A stretch of DNA of 64,000 nt from Platanthera guangdongensis (GCA_039583875.1 CM077150.1:52448451-52512450); one strand, 5' to 3'. Counted from the first letter of the stretch, positions 22,120 through 33,774 are shown. Translations and numbers: made by a program. The notes: generated by a model not told the origin, from the sequence alone.

Positions 22120-22133
22120 ATATCCCCCTATTT
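22120..22133 (-). other. Polypurine tract of element D
   Basis: The minus-strand AAATAGGGGGATAT abuts the LTR. One base (A to T near the end) differs from the tract in A, B, G and H. Confidence 0.88.
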
Positions 22134-22297
22134 GGGTGAGGTCACTAAATACAGACACAAAATATTTACAAAGCAAGAAAAATATATCTGGCAGGAAATA
22201 TTTAAAATATGCAGCAGATATATGTGTATAGAGAGCTTTGTATCAAGAAATAGATAAGCAGTTTTAGGGCAAAAGAAAAACTAAAACAATTCAAAAT

Positions 22298-25242
22298 TTA
22301 TTTCTTCTTCTTTTGCTCCTTGTGCTTCTCCTCTTTAGCTTTTTCACCAGGCTGTGTAAACTTGATTTCCCTATTTGGATATGCTGCTTGAGTCTTTGTC
22401 ATTGTCATATCGGCTGCTCCAATAATATTAAGGGAAGTAGCCCTTGGCACCACAGCTTCTGGATGCAATTTCATATAATCATCAACATTAAAGAATTTGT
22501 TAGCTTTCGCAAACCTTTTGATTTCCTCCTTCCTGTATTTGGACATGGTTAAGTATTGAGAGGGATCCTTTCCTTCAGCTTTTGCCTTGTTGATCATGGA
22601 TAGGAAAACCAATTCCTGTAACCTGGCCATCCTTACAGTTGTAGCTGTTTCTGGGTCCTCAAAAGGTACAGGAGGGGAGGTAGGTCTTTTTGAGCTTTCA
22701 GCTTTCTGATGTTCAGTGATTTGTTGTTGTTGATGTTTATGTTGTTGTTGTTGTTGCTGCTTTCCTGATGAATGCCTGTGTTGGCTTCTTCCAAAAGAGG
22801 AGGAGGACCTACCCTGATGTCTCTGATATGTTGATATTGGGTAGTCCTCTAAGATGAAGAATATGAAACACCAGCAGCAGGTGGTGGAGGAGGAGGAGGG
22901 TCTTTTCTGAATCTCTGAGGAGGAGGTGAGTATTTCCTGCTCTTCTTCCTTTCTTTCTGTTGATTCTTGGACAGCCATATCCATGCTAGCATACCCTTGT
23001 ATGGAGTGATGTTCTGAAGAATGTAGTAGGGAGTATCATGTGTTGGGTTGGGTTTTGGAGCAGGAGGTGGAGGAGCTATCCTCTTCTTAGAAAGTTTCCT
23101 TTTCTTAGTAGAGGGACTGTCATCTGAATCCACTTCATCGTCATCATCATCTGAAGAGTCTTGAGGAGTATCATATAGTGCATTTATTTCTTTCAGAGCC
23201 TCTACAGATATCAAGGGTTTTTCTGCCTGGGAAGGAGCTGGAGCAGGAGAACTTTACACACTAGTGCTTTCAGCAACTGATTTATTCTCTTCTTCTATAT
23301 CAGACATGATCAATTCATCAAGATCAGGCATTGGAGAGTCATCCATAACAAAATTTGGAGCAGAAATGACTCTGGGAGGGGATGAAGTAATGAGGGAAGC
23401 AGCTTTTAGTGGAGATGGAGGAAGATGGACATCTGTAATGGCAAAACTAGCCTTGAGTTGCATGGCAAACTTCGGGCTTATTGGGGAGGTATATGGGACT
23501 ATAGTCAAAGATGGCTTTATGCTATACTCTGGAAGTTCATTCAAATAAACTGTATCAAAAACATTCAACAAATTCAATAGATCTACTGTGGGATTTATAA
23601 TATAATCAACGGCAGATTTTATTTCAGCCAAACCAGGCTCATCCAAATCTATATCAGATTCAATAAATTTAATTAAATCAAATAAATCATCAGTTGTTGC
23701 TGCATCTGCATTTGCTTCTCTTCTGCTTCTGCTTCTGCTTCTGCTGTTATTGTTGCTGCTGCTACTTCTGATGCTGCTGCTACTTCTACTGCTGCTGCTA
23801 CTTCTGCTGTTGTTGCTACTTCTTCACTTAGTATCTCCCTCTGCCTGGTTTCAGTGAGTACTGGATCCAGGCCCCTAACTGAATAAGGAGGGATGGAGAG
23901 AGCAGATATTTGAGTAGCAAGTGAAGAGATGGAGGTAGCAAGAGGGGAAATAGCCTCTGCTATGAGTGTTTTGAGGAGGGGAGTGAGAAGTACTAGAAGA
24001 GGTGGAATGATGGAGGGGTCCAGTGGCAAGAATGCAGGAGATGTCTTAGTGGGGATAGAATGGTGAATGGAAGATGATGGTGGAGGAGGAGGTAAAGAAT
24101 CTTGCATTGGTTCATTTGGGGAAGAAGTATGAAGGGGGTGTAAGTAGATTGAAGAGGGGGATGTTGTCCAGATGGTGGGGTAAGGGAGATGAGGGTGGTG
24201 ATGTAGTTAGTGTACCATGTGGGGATGGAGTATGAGAGTGAGTATGTGTGTGGGATGGAATTGGGGTACCATGTTGTGATGGAGGTGAGGTATGAAAGTG
24301 AATATGAGTTTGTGATGGATGTATTAGAGAGGATGGATGTGTAGGAGTGTGGACTATTATTTGAACTATGGAATGAACTGGTGAGGGGAATTGGTGTACC
24401 ATCTGAGGATGGCTTTGGATGACTGGAGGTGGTGGAGGTGGAGTAGGGACATCCTCAGTAGGGTGGGGAGTGGTTGGAGTAGCCCTTGTACTCTCAGAAG
24501 GCCTGGAGGAAGAGGAAGAAGCCTTGGATGGCTTGGTGATGGTCCTCTCCCACTTGTCAAAGAGGGCACAGGTGAGCCTCTTGGAGGCATTAATGAATAT
24601 GGTCGGTGTGACCAGGGATTTAGCAGCCTTTTCCTGAAGGAAAATTCTCAGAATTCTTCCAAAACACACATCCTTCTTGGTGTTCTTTTTCCTGATCAGT
24701 TCAAAGATAATATTAGCCCAGTTCACAGGCTTCTTATTTACCATAGCACACATCACCAGAAATTGATGCATGGTGATGTAATCATGGGCTGTGTGCTTAC
24801 CCAGCAGTACCTTGCCCACAACATCTGCTAGAAACTTATATTCCGCAGAAAAGTATTTCTTCAGCAGCTTGTTGGGAGTTTCTCCAGAATAACCCATCTT
24901 ATTTAACATTTCACTAAATTCATCACTATCAATTTCTAGTTCCTCTTCACCATTTACTAATCCAAAAATATCTGTTAAAACTGCGAGGGTAAGAGATACT
25001 GCATTACCTGATATTGTTCTTGTCATGGTGTCTTCATCTGTTGTGGAGGAAGTGTAGACCCATTCCCAGATCTCTGCGCTGGCTAGCTTGATTTTGGTGG
25101 ACATCAGATTCTTCAACTGCTAATCTTTAAGCAGTTTCAGGATGTCCAGGAAGATTGGATCTGAGTGTTGAAATGACTCGAAGTCTATATCAAATCCAAT
25201 ATCAAATTTCATTACTGTAAGACTGCCCGCTGGAATCGCCAT
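22298..25242 (-). pseudogene. ORF3 of element D, broken
   Basis: The ATG at 25242 (MAIPAGSLTVMKFDIGF...) is colinear with the B and G starts. The order is as in B: N-terminal domain (to ~24500), a long Pro/His/Ser-rich linker (24120-24500), an Ala/Glu region (EAEAEAEEKQMQMQQQ, ~23720), NPTVDLLNLLNVFD, an acidic then basic patch (DDDDDEVDSDD, KKRKLSKKR; ~23100), YYILQNITPYKGM, a Gln/His-rich tract and a conserved C-terminal block ending EQKKKK. Breaks: TAG at 25122-25120 (from CAG by comparison with G) and frameshifts near 24110, 23650 and 22850. The longest open piece is 334 codons (25116-24112). Confidence 0.83.
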
Positions 25243-25249
25243 AGTGCCC

Positions 25250-25265
25250 CTACAAGAGAGAAATA
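25250..25265 (-). promoter_or_regulatory. Splice-acceptor-like site before ORF3, element D
   Basis: The minus-strand run ATTTCTCTCTTGTAG ends 7 bp before the ORF3 ATG, matching the arrangement in B and G. Confidence 0.5.
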
Positions 25266-25334
25266 GAGATCAAGTGTTATGGAACTGAAAGCGTGGGACG
25301 GAGGTCGAAGAAAAACCTAGATATATGGTTTTTC

Positions 25335-25625
25335 AGAATATGAATCGACAAACTCCGTTCCACAAAAAATAAAAGAATTCTTCGATCTGAGGTCGACAAA
25401 ATATTTTGTAGTTAAATAATTTGTCGAGCTTGGTCTGAAGATTTGAAAACATTTCGCCGAGCTCTATTCGATGAAATTTTTCTGAAGCAGATTCGTCGAT
25501 CTCCATTCGATGAAAACAACTTCACTTACAGAGAGTTCGTCGATCTCCGTTTGATGAATATCCCTAGAACTTTTCTTCTGTTCGTCGAACTCCGATCGAC
25601 GAACTTTGAAAAATTCACCGAGCAT
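25335..25625 (-). repeat. TCGACGAA word array between pol and ORF3, element D
   Basis: TCGACGAA/TTCGTCGA pairs and decayed variants (TCGATGAA, TCGACAAA) lie between the pol end and ORF3. They use the same CGGAG linker as in B and G. Confidence 0.82.
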
Positions 25626-25639
25626 AGATAGAAATTAAG

Positions 25640-28320
25640 TAAAGCTTCTCCATTGATCATTCCAAGCTGATTTATAAAGAATAGGTGATTTCTTTCATAT
25701 AGGGGTTTGGTGAAAATATCTGCTCTTTATAAATCAGTGTAGATATAGAAAAGTTTAATTTTGTTTTTGTCTACACACTCTCTAATGAAATGATGTCTAA
25801 TGTCTATATGCTTAGTCCTACTGTGATGGACTGGATTTTGTGCTATGGATATAGCACTTGTGTTATCACATAAGCGAGTTGAATTATTTAAGTTGAACCT
25901 ATATTCCAGGAGTTGGTTTTGAATCCACAATATCTGGGAACAACAACTGCCAGCTGCTATATATTCTGCTTCAGCAATTGATGTAGACACAGATGATTAT
26001 TTCTTGCAGAACCAAGACACTAGTCTCATACCAAGGAATTGGCAAGTCCCTGAGGTACTTTTCCTGTCTACCCTGCATCCAGCAAAGTCAGCTTCTGAAT
26101 ATCCAGTTAAATCAAATTATGACTCAGTAGGATACCAGAGTCCTAGACTAGGACAACTCTTTATATATCTCAAAAAATATTTTATGAAAACTAGATAAGA
26201 TTCTTTAGGGTTCACTTGGAACCTAGCACAAAGACATGTGGTAAATATTATATCAGGCCTACTTGTTGTAAGGTATAGTAGGGACACAATAATGCCCCTA
26301 TATAACTTCTAATCAACAGGTTTCCCATGTGCATCAGAATCTATTACAGTATTAGTGGTCATGGGTGTTTTCTTTGCTGAGGCATCAGCCATCCCAAACT
26401 TTTTAATAAGCTCCTTAGCATACTTAGCCTGGGATATGAAAATGACATCAGGTAGCTGCTTCACTTGGAGACCAAGGAAGTAGGGGAGCTCACCCATGCT
26501 ACTCATTTCAAACTTTGAATGCATGAGGTCAGAGAACCTCTTGCATAGTTTGGAATTAGTAAACCCAAATATAATGTCATCTACATAAATTTGTACTAAC
26601 AAAGTTTGATCCTTATGGTGCCTAGTGAATAATGTTTTATCTACAATGCCTCTAGTGAATTTATGCTCTATCAGGAAGCTAGCTAGGGTCTCATACCAAG
26701 CTCTTGGAGCTTGCTTTAAACCATAAAGAGCTTTATGAAATCTAAAGACATATGAAGGATGGGTTGCAGAGATAAAACCTCGAAGTTGTTCAACATAAAC
26801 ATCTTCTTTAAGTACTCCATTCAGAAAGGCACTCTTGACATCCATCTGATAGACTTTGAACTTCTTGTAGGCAGTATAAGCAAGAAATATTCTTATTGCT
26901 TCTAACCTTGCAACTGGTGCAAAATTTTGGTCATAGTATATTCCTTCTTCTTACTTATAACCTTGAGCAATAAGCCTAGCCTCGTTTCTCATAATTATAC
27001 CTTGGGCATCTAGCTTGTTTCTATATACCCATTTAGTTCCAATGACTGGGTAGTCTTTGGGTCTTGGAAATAAATCACAAACTCTACATCTCTCAAATTG
27101 GTTGAGTTCCTCTTGCATTGCAATGATCTAGTGGGGATCTTGCTCAGCATATTTTATGGATTGAGGCTCAACTTGAGAGAGGAAACAGACATGCATCATA
27201 TTTTGGTTAAGTTGATGCCTTGTCTGTACACCTACTATTATGTCTCCAATCACTTGAGATCTGGGGTGATCCCTTAGTGTGACAAGATCAGTGGGTGGAG
27301 TTTGTTCAGCAACAACATGTGGAGTTAATTCCTCTTATGGAATAATGTTTGCTGTTGAAGGAATTTCAACTCTTCCAAAAGTTCTTCTTCACTGTCTTCA
27401 TCAGCTTGTGGAGGAGGAGGTGGTATTACCTCTTGTGGAAGGTTGAACTCACCCAATTTCTCGCACAAGTGAGGTACCTGCAAGGTACTATTGGTAGAAA
27501 TTTCTTTCTCCTTATAAGACATGTTAGTCCCATAAAATGTTACATGTATTAATTCCTCAATTTTTAAAGAAGATTTATTGAACACCCTATAAGCTTTGCT
27601 GACTTGGGAATATCCTAGAAAAATTTCCTCTTCAGCCTTAGCTTCAAACTTTCTAATATATTTCTTGCTATTATTATGAATATAACATATGCAACCAAAT
27701 ACTTTAAAATATGTGATTTTAGGTTTCTTCCCTTTGAGTAATTCATAGGGAGTCTTATTCTTAAGTTTATGTATTAAACTCTTGTTCAGTACATAATTTG
27801 TTGTGCTTACAGCCTCTGCCCAAAAGGATAGGGGCATGTAAGCATTTGCAAGTAATGTGCCTACAGCTTCAATTAAGGTTCTATTCTTCCTTTCAGCTGC
27901 CCCATTTTGTTGAGGAGTTCTAGGAGTTGAGAAGCAATATCTGATACCTTCCTTCTCACAGAACTCATGCATAAAAAGAGACTCAAACTCTGTACCATGA
28001 TCACTTCTGATCAATGCAACATGAGTAGAGTACTCAATCTGTATGATCCTGAGAAAATCTGTAAAAACTTTGAATGTATCTGACTTAGATCTTAGAAAGA
28101 ACACCCAAATGAATCTTGAGAAGTCATCTAAAATAACTAGGGTAAAAGATTTCTCGCATAGGCTTTGTACAGCAATATGTCCAAAAAGGTCCATGTGCAG
28201 CAAGTACAAGAGCCTAGGTGAATCACTCTTATTAACTGATTTAAAACTAGATTTAGTTTTCTTGCCGTGTTGACAAGCCCTGCAGAGGCCTTCCTTCTTG
28301 TAGGGACCAGAAGGCAAACC
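25640..28320 (-). pseudogene. pol of element D: partial integrase, RT, RNase H, broken
   Basis: On the minus strand: pre-integrase CRACQHGKKTKSSF next to the E junction, MDLFGH (~28190), SDHGTEFES (~28005) and PQQNGAAERKNRTLIEA (~27905), so the Asp-Asp-Glu triad is retained. Next come YIHNNSKKYIRKFEAKAEE, a linker with broken frame (27330-26850), RT with [10 protein letters not shown] (~26840), YVDDIIFG (~26590) and FLGLQVKQ, and RNase H STAEAEYIAAGSCCSQ (~25985). A stop at 25999-25997 replaces a Gln codon (CAA to TAA). Further stops and frameshifts interrupt 27330-26850 and 26300-25990. The N-terminal ~70 residues of the apparent ORF beyond 28320 belong to the E LTR. Confidence 0.9.
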
Positions 28321-30623
28321 TGTAACGCCCCGAAACTCAAAAGAGCGACGGGGGACGTTTTGGGCCAGTTTTGGGTTCTGGCAGGAGGCACACGGCCTGG
28401 GACACGGGCGTGTCCCAGGGCGTGTCAGGCTTGTGTCGACACTCAGCTGGCAAAGTCGACATTTTGTGCTCGACGTTGTGTCGAGACAGGGCACACGGCC
28501 TGAGACACGGGCGTGTCGAGCCCGTGTCGACACTCAGCCCGCGAAGTCGACATTTTTCGCTCGATGAAGTGTCGAGACATGGCACACGGCCTGAGACACG
28601 GGCGTGTCTCAGGGCGTGTCGAGCCCGTGTCGACACTCGTCCCGGGGAGTCGATGAATTTTGCTCGACGAAGTGTCGAGACAAGGCACACGGCCTAGGAC
28701 ACGGGCATGTCCAAGGCCGTGTCGTGAGGTCGACGAACTTCGCTCGACGAAGTGTCGAGACGAGACCGTGAACACGGCCTGGAGCCCAGGCATGTTCGAG
28801 TGGACACGGGTTAGGACACGGGCGTGTCCTAGAACCCATATAGTTCTCGGGTTGTTTTCGGGATAAATCGATGGGGGTACACGGCCGGCCACACGGCCGT
28901 GTCAGTTGGAACACGGTCGTGTCAGGTCGAACACGGGCGTGTTCGATCCCCGTGTGTTATTCCAGGCGCGTCGATTTTGATGGCGAATGAGGCACACGGC
29001 CCTGGACACGGGCGTATGCCAGGCCGTGTTCGGTCCAGATTGTACTTTTCAGTCCCGAATCAAGGCCGTTCGTTTCTTTATTTTGGGATCCGACGGTTGG
29101 GGGTTGTTCCTGCTAGGATATACCCGGGATTGGGCCTTTGAAAACCTCACTTTTACTTGAGTGGTTATCTTTCTAAAGCTTAGATAGAGAGGAGAGCCAA
29201 GGAAGGAAGAAGAAGCTAGATCCGGCCATTGGAGGAGCTTCGAAGCTCCAAATATCGAGCCGACTCCGGATCCATGGAGGCGAAGAGAGTGCGGTGCTTT
29301 TCATCCGCTTACTTTTCCATGGCGCCAAAGAAGAACGCTAGTGTAATGATTCTCTTCTTGATCATGTGAAGCTCTCCTTCTTTGCATAGGAAGCCCGCTC
29401 TCGCGAGTTTGCGGTGAGTTGGAGGCGTTCCTTCGGGTAGATATGTAAAGTCCCCGTTGTGTAGAGTCCGTAAGCGAGAACGGACATAGGCATGATGTGT
29501 GAAGCCTATCCGGACATGTTGGTCTGGATCGGTGATGTTGCATTGTATAAATGCCGGAGAAGACTCCGTGCGATTGGTTGTTTTTCGGGTTTTCTACGTC
29601 GTAGATTGCAACAGGGAGCCTTGGGGAATAACCCAAAGGTGCACCCGGAAAACTGGGCGGATGCGTGATCTTGCCAACTTGGTGGCCTGAGAGCCAACTT
29701 GAACATAACCGGGTTATGTGAAATGTGACGGAAATGGGACTCGGGAGAATTTTGACCCGCGCAAATGGCTTAAATTGTCGTTGCGATGTGAGCACGGGTT
29801 AGATGGAACCGTACCAGTTCTATGTCGTTCGGTTAAAGAGACCTAAGGTTATGTGGCACTTGTCGTTGGCATATATTAGGGTCTTCGGCGGTCTATGGCT
29901 TAAATTGTCGTGACCCAGGCCAAGAAGACAAAATGCTCATAGGTTTGGCCGTCAAAGTGGCGGTGGTGAGATCGGAATGTTTATGGCTTTAATTGACGTG
30001 ACATCGACTGGTTCACCGAGAATGTGCTCTGAGAGCATGGGGCTTGTGGTCGTGCGAGCCAACGTCTGTGATGAAATGAATATTGATAAATTGCTCGCTT
30101 ATGCTAATGAAATGCAGGGAAGGAGCATCGCCGCCCCGAGTTGGGGGCGGGATCGTTATAATTTGGTCAGCATTGCTGACCGTTGCCTTGTTTTGCCACC
30201 GTGCTGTGGTTTGTTGCTTGCAGGTGCTGCTGGACCAAGCGGTCAATAGCGGGCTAAAGCCCAAATTGCGAAACCGGCCTTTGAAGGCCTAATTGGAGTG
30301 TTTACTGCTTTTATTCATGTATGACCAGCCTGCGTGCCGTGGTTTGTAAATCATGTAATATGAAGTGAACAATTTTGTAAGGCCTTAAGGCTTGTACTTG
30401 TGTATGTACAACATTCCTATTTAGTATTAGTGGACATTCATGCTTTTTTGCTGGATTCTTTATTGCAACTTATTAATCTGCTTTCGCTAGAATGCTCTGT
30501 GTAGGACGTGATGATTGGTTGGATGGTTTCCATGAGTAACCACCCGGTCTGTCTGTGGTATATGGCATCGGGCTCCGGCCGGATATACTGCTATATGCTA
30601 TGTGACGGATAGGGGGTGTTACA
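28321..30623 (+). repeat. 5' LTR of gypsy element E (2303 bp)
   Basis: It begins TGTAACGCCCCGAAAC and ends GGGGGTGTTACA, directly followed by a primer-binding site. The inner and outer ends form an inverted pair (TGTAACGCCC / GGGTGTTACA). U3 carries the palindrome-word array (28385-29040). R/U5 is GC-richer than the neighbouring copia DNA. It is inserted in element D integrase; the 5 bp before it are AAACC. Confidence 0.9.
28385..29040 (+). repeat. Palindrome-word array in U3 of gypsy element E
   Basis: Words of the type ACACGGCCT, GACACGGGCGTGTC and GTGTCGACAC alternate with TCGACGAA (for example 28663, 28731 and 28745). The first unit (28396-28419) has perfect 11-bp arms CCTGGGACACG and CGTGTCCCAGG around GG. 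The long overlapping ORFs here on both strands are a by-product of the repeats. Confidence 0.88.
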
Positions 30624-30626
30624 ATT

Positions 30627-30645
30627 TGGTATCAGACTACTGGTT
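30627..30645 (+). other. Primer-binding site of gypsy element E
   Basis: TGGTATCAGACTACTGG starts three bases after the LTR end and matches the initiator methionine tRNA complement over its first ten bases. The leader 30646-30849 shows no gene. Confidence 0.8.
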
Positions 30646-30849
30646 TTGGTCGGGCTTAAAATGAATTCGTGGACGAATTCTTTTTAAGGGGTGGTGAGCA
30701 CATGTGTGTGCGTCATCGTTATAACAGTAAAAGAACCCATGAATGTCCACTTAGGAATGAAAATACACGTGTTTGAGGAACCTGCGTGTTCCTATAATTG
30801 CTGTTTGCAATTTTATTTGGTCGCTTAACGGTGTTTTGTACCACTATAG

Positions 30850-31910
30850 GTGACCAGAAGTGGTGCTGGGCCGTCGGAACGTCGAGTTTCTGAGGCTAGC
30901 AGTGCACCATATGTTGCTCCTGCAACACCTCTATCGGCTGAGAACTTACGATTTGTGGCTGAAGCAGTGTTGGCTATGATAAATGCGCAGCCTGCAAGGC
31001 AAACGCAGCAGCCCGCTCCTGCGATGGAGCAGGAACCTCTTCTAGAGGTTGAGCCGAGGAGAGTGGAACAGGTGGTAGTGGAGCCGGTGGTGCCAAGGAG
31101 GGCAACCGAGAGACAGCTCAAGCATGTCATGAGCTTTAGTCTTCCGGTATTCTCGGGGTTGGGAACCCCATCTCAAGCTGAAGACTGGCTCTCCAGGGTG
31201 AAGAGAGTCATGACAGCAACGGAGACGGAGGAGTGGAAAATGACCACCATCGCTACGTTCCTTCTGGACGGTGAAGCGAGAATGTGGTGGGAAGGATTGG
31301 AGCTGCACCTATTTAGAGGCAGGCAACTTGTTGATGTCTCGATGGAGGAGTTCTCGAGATTGTTCTTGGCTAGATACCTCCCTTCGGCGCAGAGGATAGC
31401 ATTGGAGAACGAGTTCCTGAAGTTGGTTCAGGGTGAGAGGAGCGTGGATGAATATCTACACGAGTTTACTCGTTTGAGTCGATATGCTAGCTCCACCATC
31501 GCGGATGAGGAGCGCAAGACGAATTGATTCTACGAAGGCTTGAGAGATGAGTTGAGGTTACTACTCTCGGGGCCGATGACGCAGGGTTTCTTGACCTTGG
31601 TCAACACGGCCCGGTCCTTGGAGAAGGACATGAAGAACGTACAGGCAAAGAAAAGCTTGGGTGACAAGAAGTATGAATTCAAAGTGCCGACTACTTCAAA
31701 GTCCGGCTATCGAAGATTCTTTAAGAAGCATAAGACTTCGGGTCCAGCTACTTCTGGTGCTTCTGGGGCGACTACGGGTCGGACCCCGGGTGCATGTTTT
31801 ACTTGTGGAAAGTCGGGCACTTTGCCCGTGATTGTTGGAGCGGACGTCCCAAGTCCGAAAGAAAGTCGGGAGCTACTTACGAAGAGAAGGGCAAGGCGGT
31901 GGATACACAT
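30850..31910 (+). pseudogene. Ty3/gypsy gag of element E (capsid and CCHC nucleocapsid), broken and 3' truncated
   Basis: The open frame begins TRSGAGPSERR after a GTG where an ATG would be expected. The Retrotrans_gag-type core is clear: FSLPVFSGLGTPSQAEDWL, MTTIATFLLDGEARMWWEG, FLARYLPSAQRIALENEFLKL and SVDEYLHEFTRLSRYA. A TGA at 31525 and a shift separate it from the second half (LRDELRLLLSGPM...). The zinc knuckle starts CFTCGKSG (31795) but a one-base deletion just after it moves HFARDCW out of frame. The sequence is lost at about 31910, where element J begins. Protease, RT and integrase are absent from the window. Confidence 0.88.
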
Positions 31911-32818
31911 GAAAAATAGGTCAGACAAGTAATATAAAATGGGGGTTTTCCCAAGTATCGATCTCACAAGGAACACAGTAAGGTGGAGTAAATTTCGAGG
32001 AGGACTTGAGATTGAAGTCCTCAGATCGGAGCTAACTAAGGGGGGTTTGGATTGTGGAAACAGAAAATAAAATACTAACAACTACTCCTATGCAACGCCG
32101 CTATGCGATGCTTCGCCAGGCGGGATGGAAGACTAGTCGGGCCGCTATGCACCGAATCACTAGGAGGATGGACGAGAAGGCTAGCGGATGAGGTGGTTAG
32201 AACGGCGGAATGAGGGTCGAAAGCACCTCTTCGCAACGCACGCCACTAGCAATTGCTAGTGCGGCAAGGGTGGATGGATGGTGGATGGAATATGGCGCAA
32301 CTCAAGCAACTAAAGCGTAAACAAACACAGAATCACATAGACATGAATCTAGTAAAGTTTACATCTAAAGTGCAACAACATCAATATAAATACAGTTTTA
32401 ACACACATATACAACAATAAAGCAAGTACAAGTCAAGAGATCGACCGAATCCGAAGTCTTGCTGAGGATTCACGGTTGGAATCGTCGGGTTGTCATTCCG
32501 CATCCAAGCTCGGTCCTCAAATGCTTCCGGGGTAGAGAAGGGCTGTCACCACCTTCCAATGGCCCGTCTTCTTCGTCTCACGATAGCGGACGAAGTTTGC
32601 TAGCTTTCCTTTGCTTGATGGCTATGGTGTCAAACCCTACTTGAAGCTCATGGATGAAGGAGAAGGCCGAGAGGAAGCTCCGGCTCGGATTTGGCGGTGA
32701 AAGCTTGCCCGGAGCACCTCCCTAGGGTGGAAGATGAAGGGGAGCGGTGGAGAAAGAGGAAAATGGCGGAGAAGGCGAGCGATCTGCGGATCTTTTTCGA
32801 TTAGGGCGGAACCTGCAC

Positions 32819-32826
32819 TATTTATA
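32819..32826 (-). promoter_or_regulatory. TATA box of element J (candidate)
   Basis: The minus-strand TATAAATA lies just beyond the palindrome array in transcription sense. Confidence 0.55.
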
Positions 32827-32844
32827 CAAAAGTAGAAATGAACA

Positions 32845-33240
32845 ATGCGCCGATCACAGGCGCACAACCAGTGGTCATGCGCGCTATGTCCTATGCTCAT
32901 GCGCACTGGCAGGGAATATTAGGAAGAAGAACTAGGATAATGCGTACGAGAAGTGGCGCACGACCAGTGGTCGTGCGCACTAAGTCCAATGGTCGTGCGA
33001 TTACCCAGACAGGACTCCAGAAATGAGGAATCAATGCACACGATCAGTGGCGCACGACCGGTGGTCGTGCGCAGTATGTCCAGTGATCGTGCGCTTACCC
33101 CAGGCTGATTCTGGAAAACGAAGAGTAGTGCGCACGATCGGGAGCGCACGACCAGTGGTCGTGCGCATTAGATCCCATGATCGTGCGTAGTATTCCTGTT
33201 TCACAACCATCCTGGAACACGCACACGACCCCTGTACCGA
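32845..33240 (-). repeat. Array of 23-bp palindromes in element J
   Basis: Three palindromes with 11-bp arms GCGCACGACCA / TGGTCGTGCGC around one base lie at 32956-32978, 33050-33072 (centre CGG) and 33144-33166, at a constant ~94-bp period. Half-site copies (GGTCATGCGC, GATCGTGCGC) lie between them. Confidence 0.9.
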
Positions 33241-33463
33241 AAGGAAAAACCAACCACTAATCTGTGCAGACATTCCTGACAATCACAAAAGGGAGTACAA
33301 ACTATAAAAATAACAAAATACACAACCACGGGCATAAATGTGCACTTCCTATGGAAATAAAGATTAGATGAAATAGGAACGATAAAGAACTAAAAGTGAA
33401 GTGCATTCATGTGAAAACTAGCCCAGATGAGTCCGAAAATAGGTATAAAATATGGACTCATCA

Positions 33464-33760
33464 TGGATCGAGTTGTAGATTTGGTTGTGGATCAAGGTGT
33501 AGGAGAGTTTGCTCTCCGAGGTGTAAGAGCGTTCCTCCGAGTTGTAAGATTTGACGAAATCTGAGAAAGGTGAAGTAGCTAAATCTATCCCTTCGTGGTA
33601 GATAGGCGAGGCGGACAGTGGGCGTACCCAATACGGGGAACCACTATAAATCTCTTTGTCTGTGTGCTTGAATTTTTAGATAACTTTTATTCCACAAAAA
33701 TACACAAACATCACCTATTCACCCCCTCTAGGTGATTTAGGTAGACGCTAGATACTTTCA
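33464..33760 (+). repeat. 5' LTR remnant of element F
   Basis: It is homologous to the last ~290 bp of the H LTR: 'GTGGATCGAG', repeated 'GTGTAGGAG/GTGTAAGAG' units, 'GGGGAACCACTATAAATC', 'TTCACCCCCTCTAGGTGATT' and the terminus ACTTTCA. Confidence 0.85.
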
Positions 33761-33762
33761 AT

Positions 33763-33774
33763 TGGTATCAGAGG
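33763..33774 (+). other. Primer-binding site of element F
   Basis: TGGTATCAGAGG begins two bases after the LTR terminus and matches 11 of 12 bases of the initiator methionine tRNA complement. Confidence 0.8.

Larger units (their letters stand above)
20290..28320 (-). mobile_element. Element D: Ty1/copia SIRE-like retrotransposon, minus strand, 3' two-thirds
   Basis: Read on the minus strand it has integrase, RT, RNase H, word-array spacer, ORF3, polypurine tract and 3' LTR, ending at 20290 inside the LTR of gypsy C. It is interrupted in integrase at 28320 by the LTR of gypsy E. The N-terminal integrase part, protease, gag and 5' LTR are not found further on in this window. Its LTR is closer to G than to B. 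Confidence 0.92.
31911..33463 (-). mobile_element. Element J: unclassified LTR-like element, minus strand
   Basis: Read on the minus strand it begins TGATGAGTCCATATTT at 33463. It carries a palindrome array (33240-32845), TATAAATA at 32826-32819 and a ~900-bp downstream part ending near 'ACCCCCATTTTATATTAC'. The order TG start, U3 array, TATA, R/U5 fits a solo or isolated LTR. No coding domain is visible, and no target-site duplication can be shown. Its left border with E is placed only approximately. Confidence 0.5.

Noticed and set aside
28321..28533. Apparent N-terminal extension of the D integrase ORF on the minus strand
   Set aside because: It is E LTR sequence read in frame with D integrase; the true D frame ends at the E insertion at 28320.
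28337..28914. Long overlapping ORFs on both strands (up to 149 codons) rich in Arg, Cys, His and Thr
   Set aside because: They lie in the repeated ACACGG/TCGACG array of the E LTR; the repeat period creates open frames in several phases and no domain is recognisable.
29301..29795. 164-codon minus-strand ORF in the E LTR
   Set aside because: It lies wholly within R/U5 of the LTR, overlaps other frames and shows no recognisable motif.
30013..30292. Small overlapping ORFs on both strands near the end of the E LTR
   Set aside because: They are short, mutually overlapping, and lie inside LTR sequence defined by TGTAACG…TGTTACA ends.
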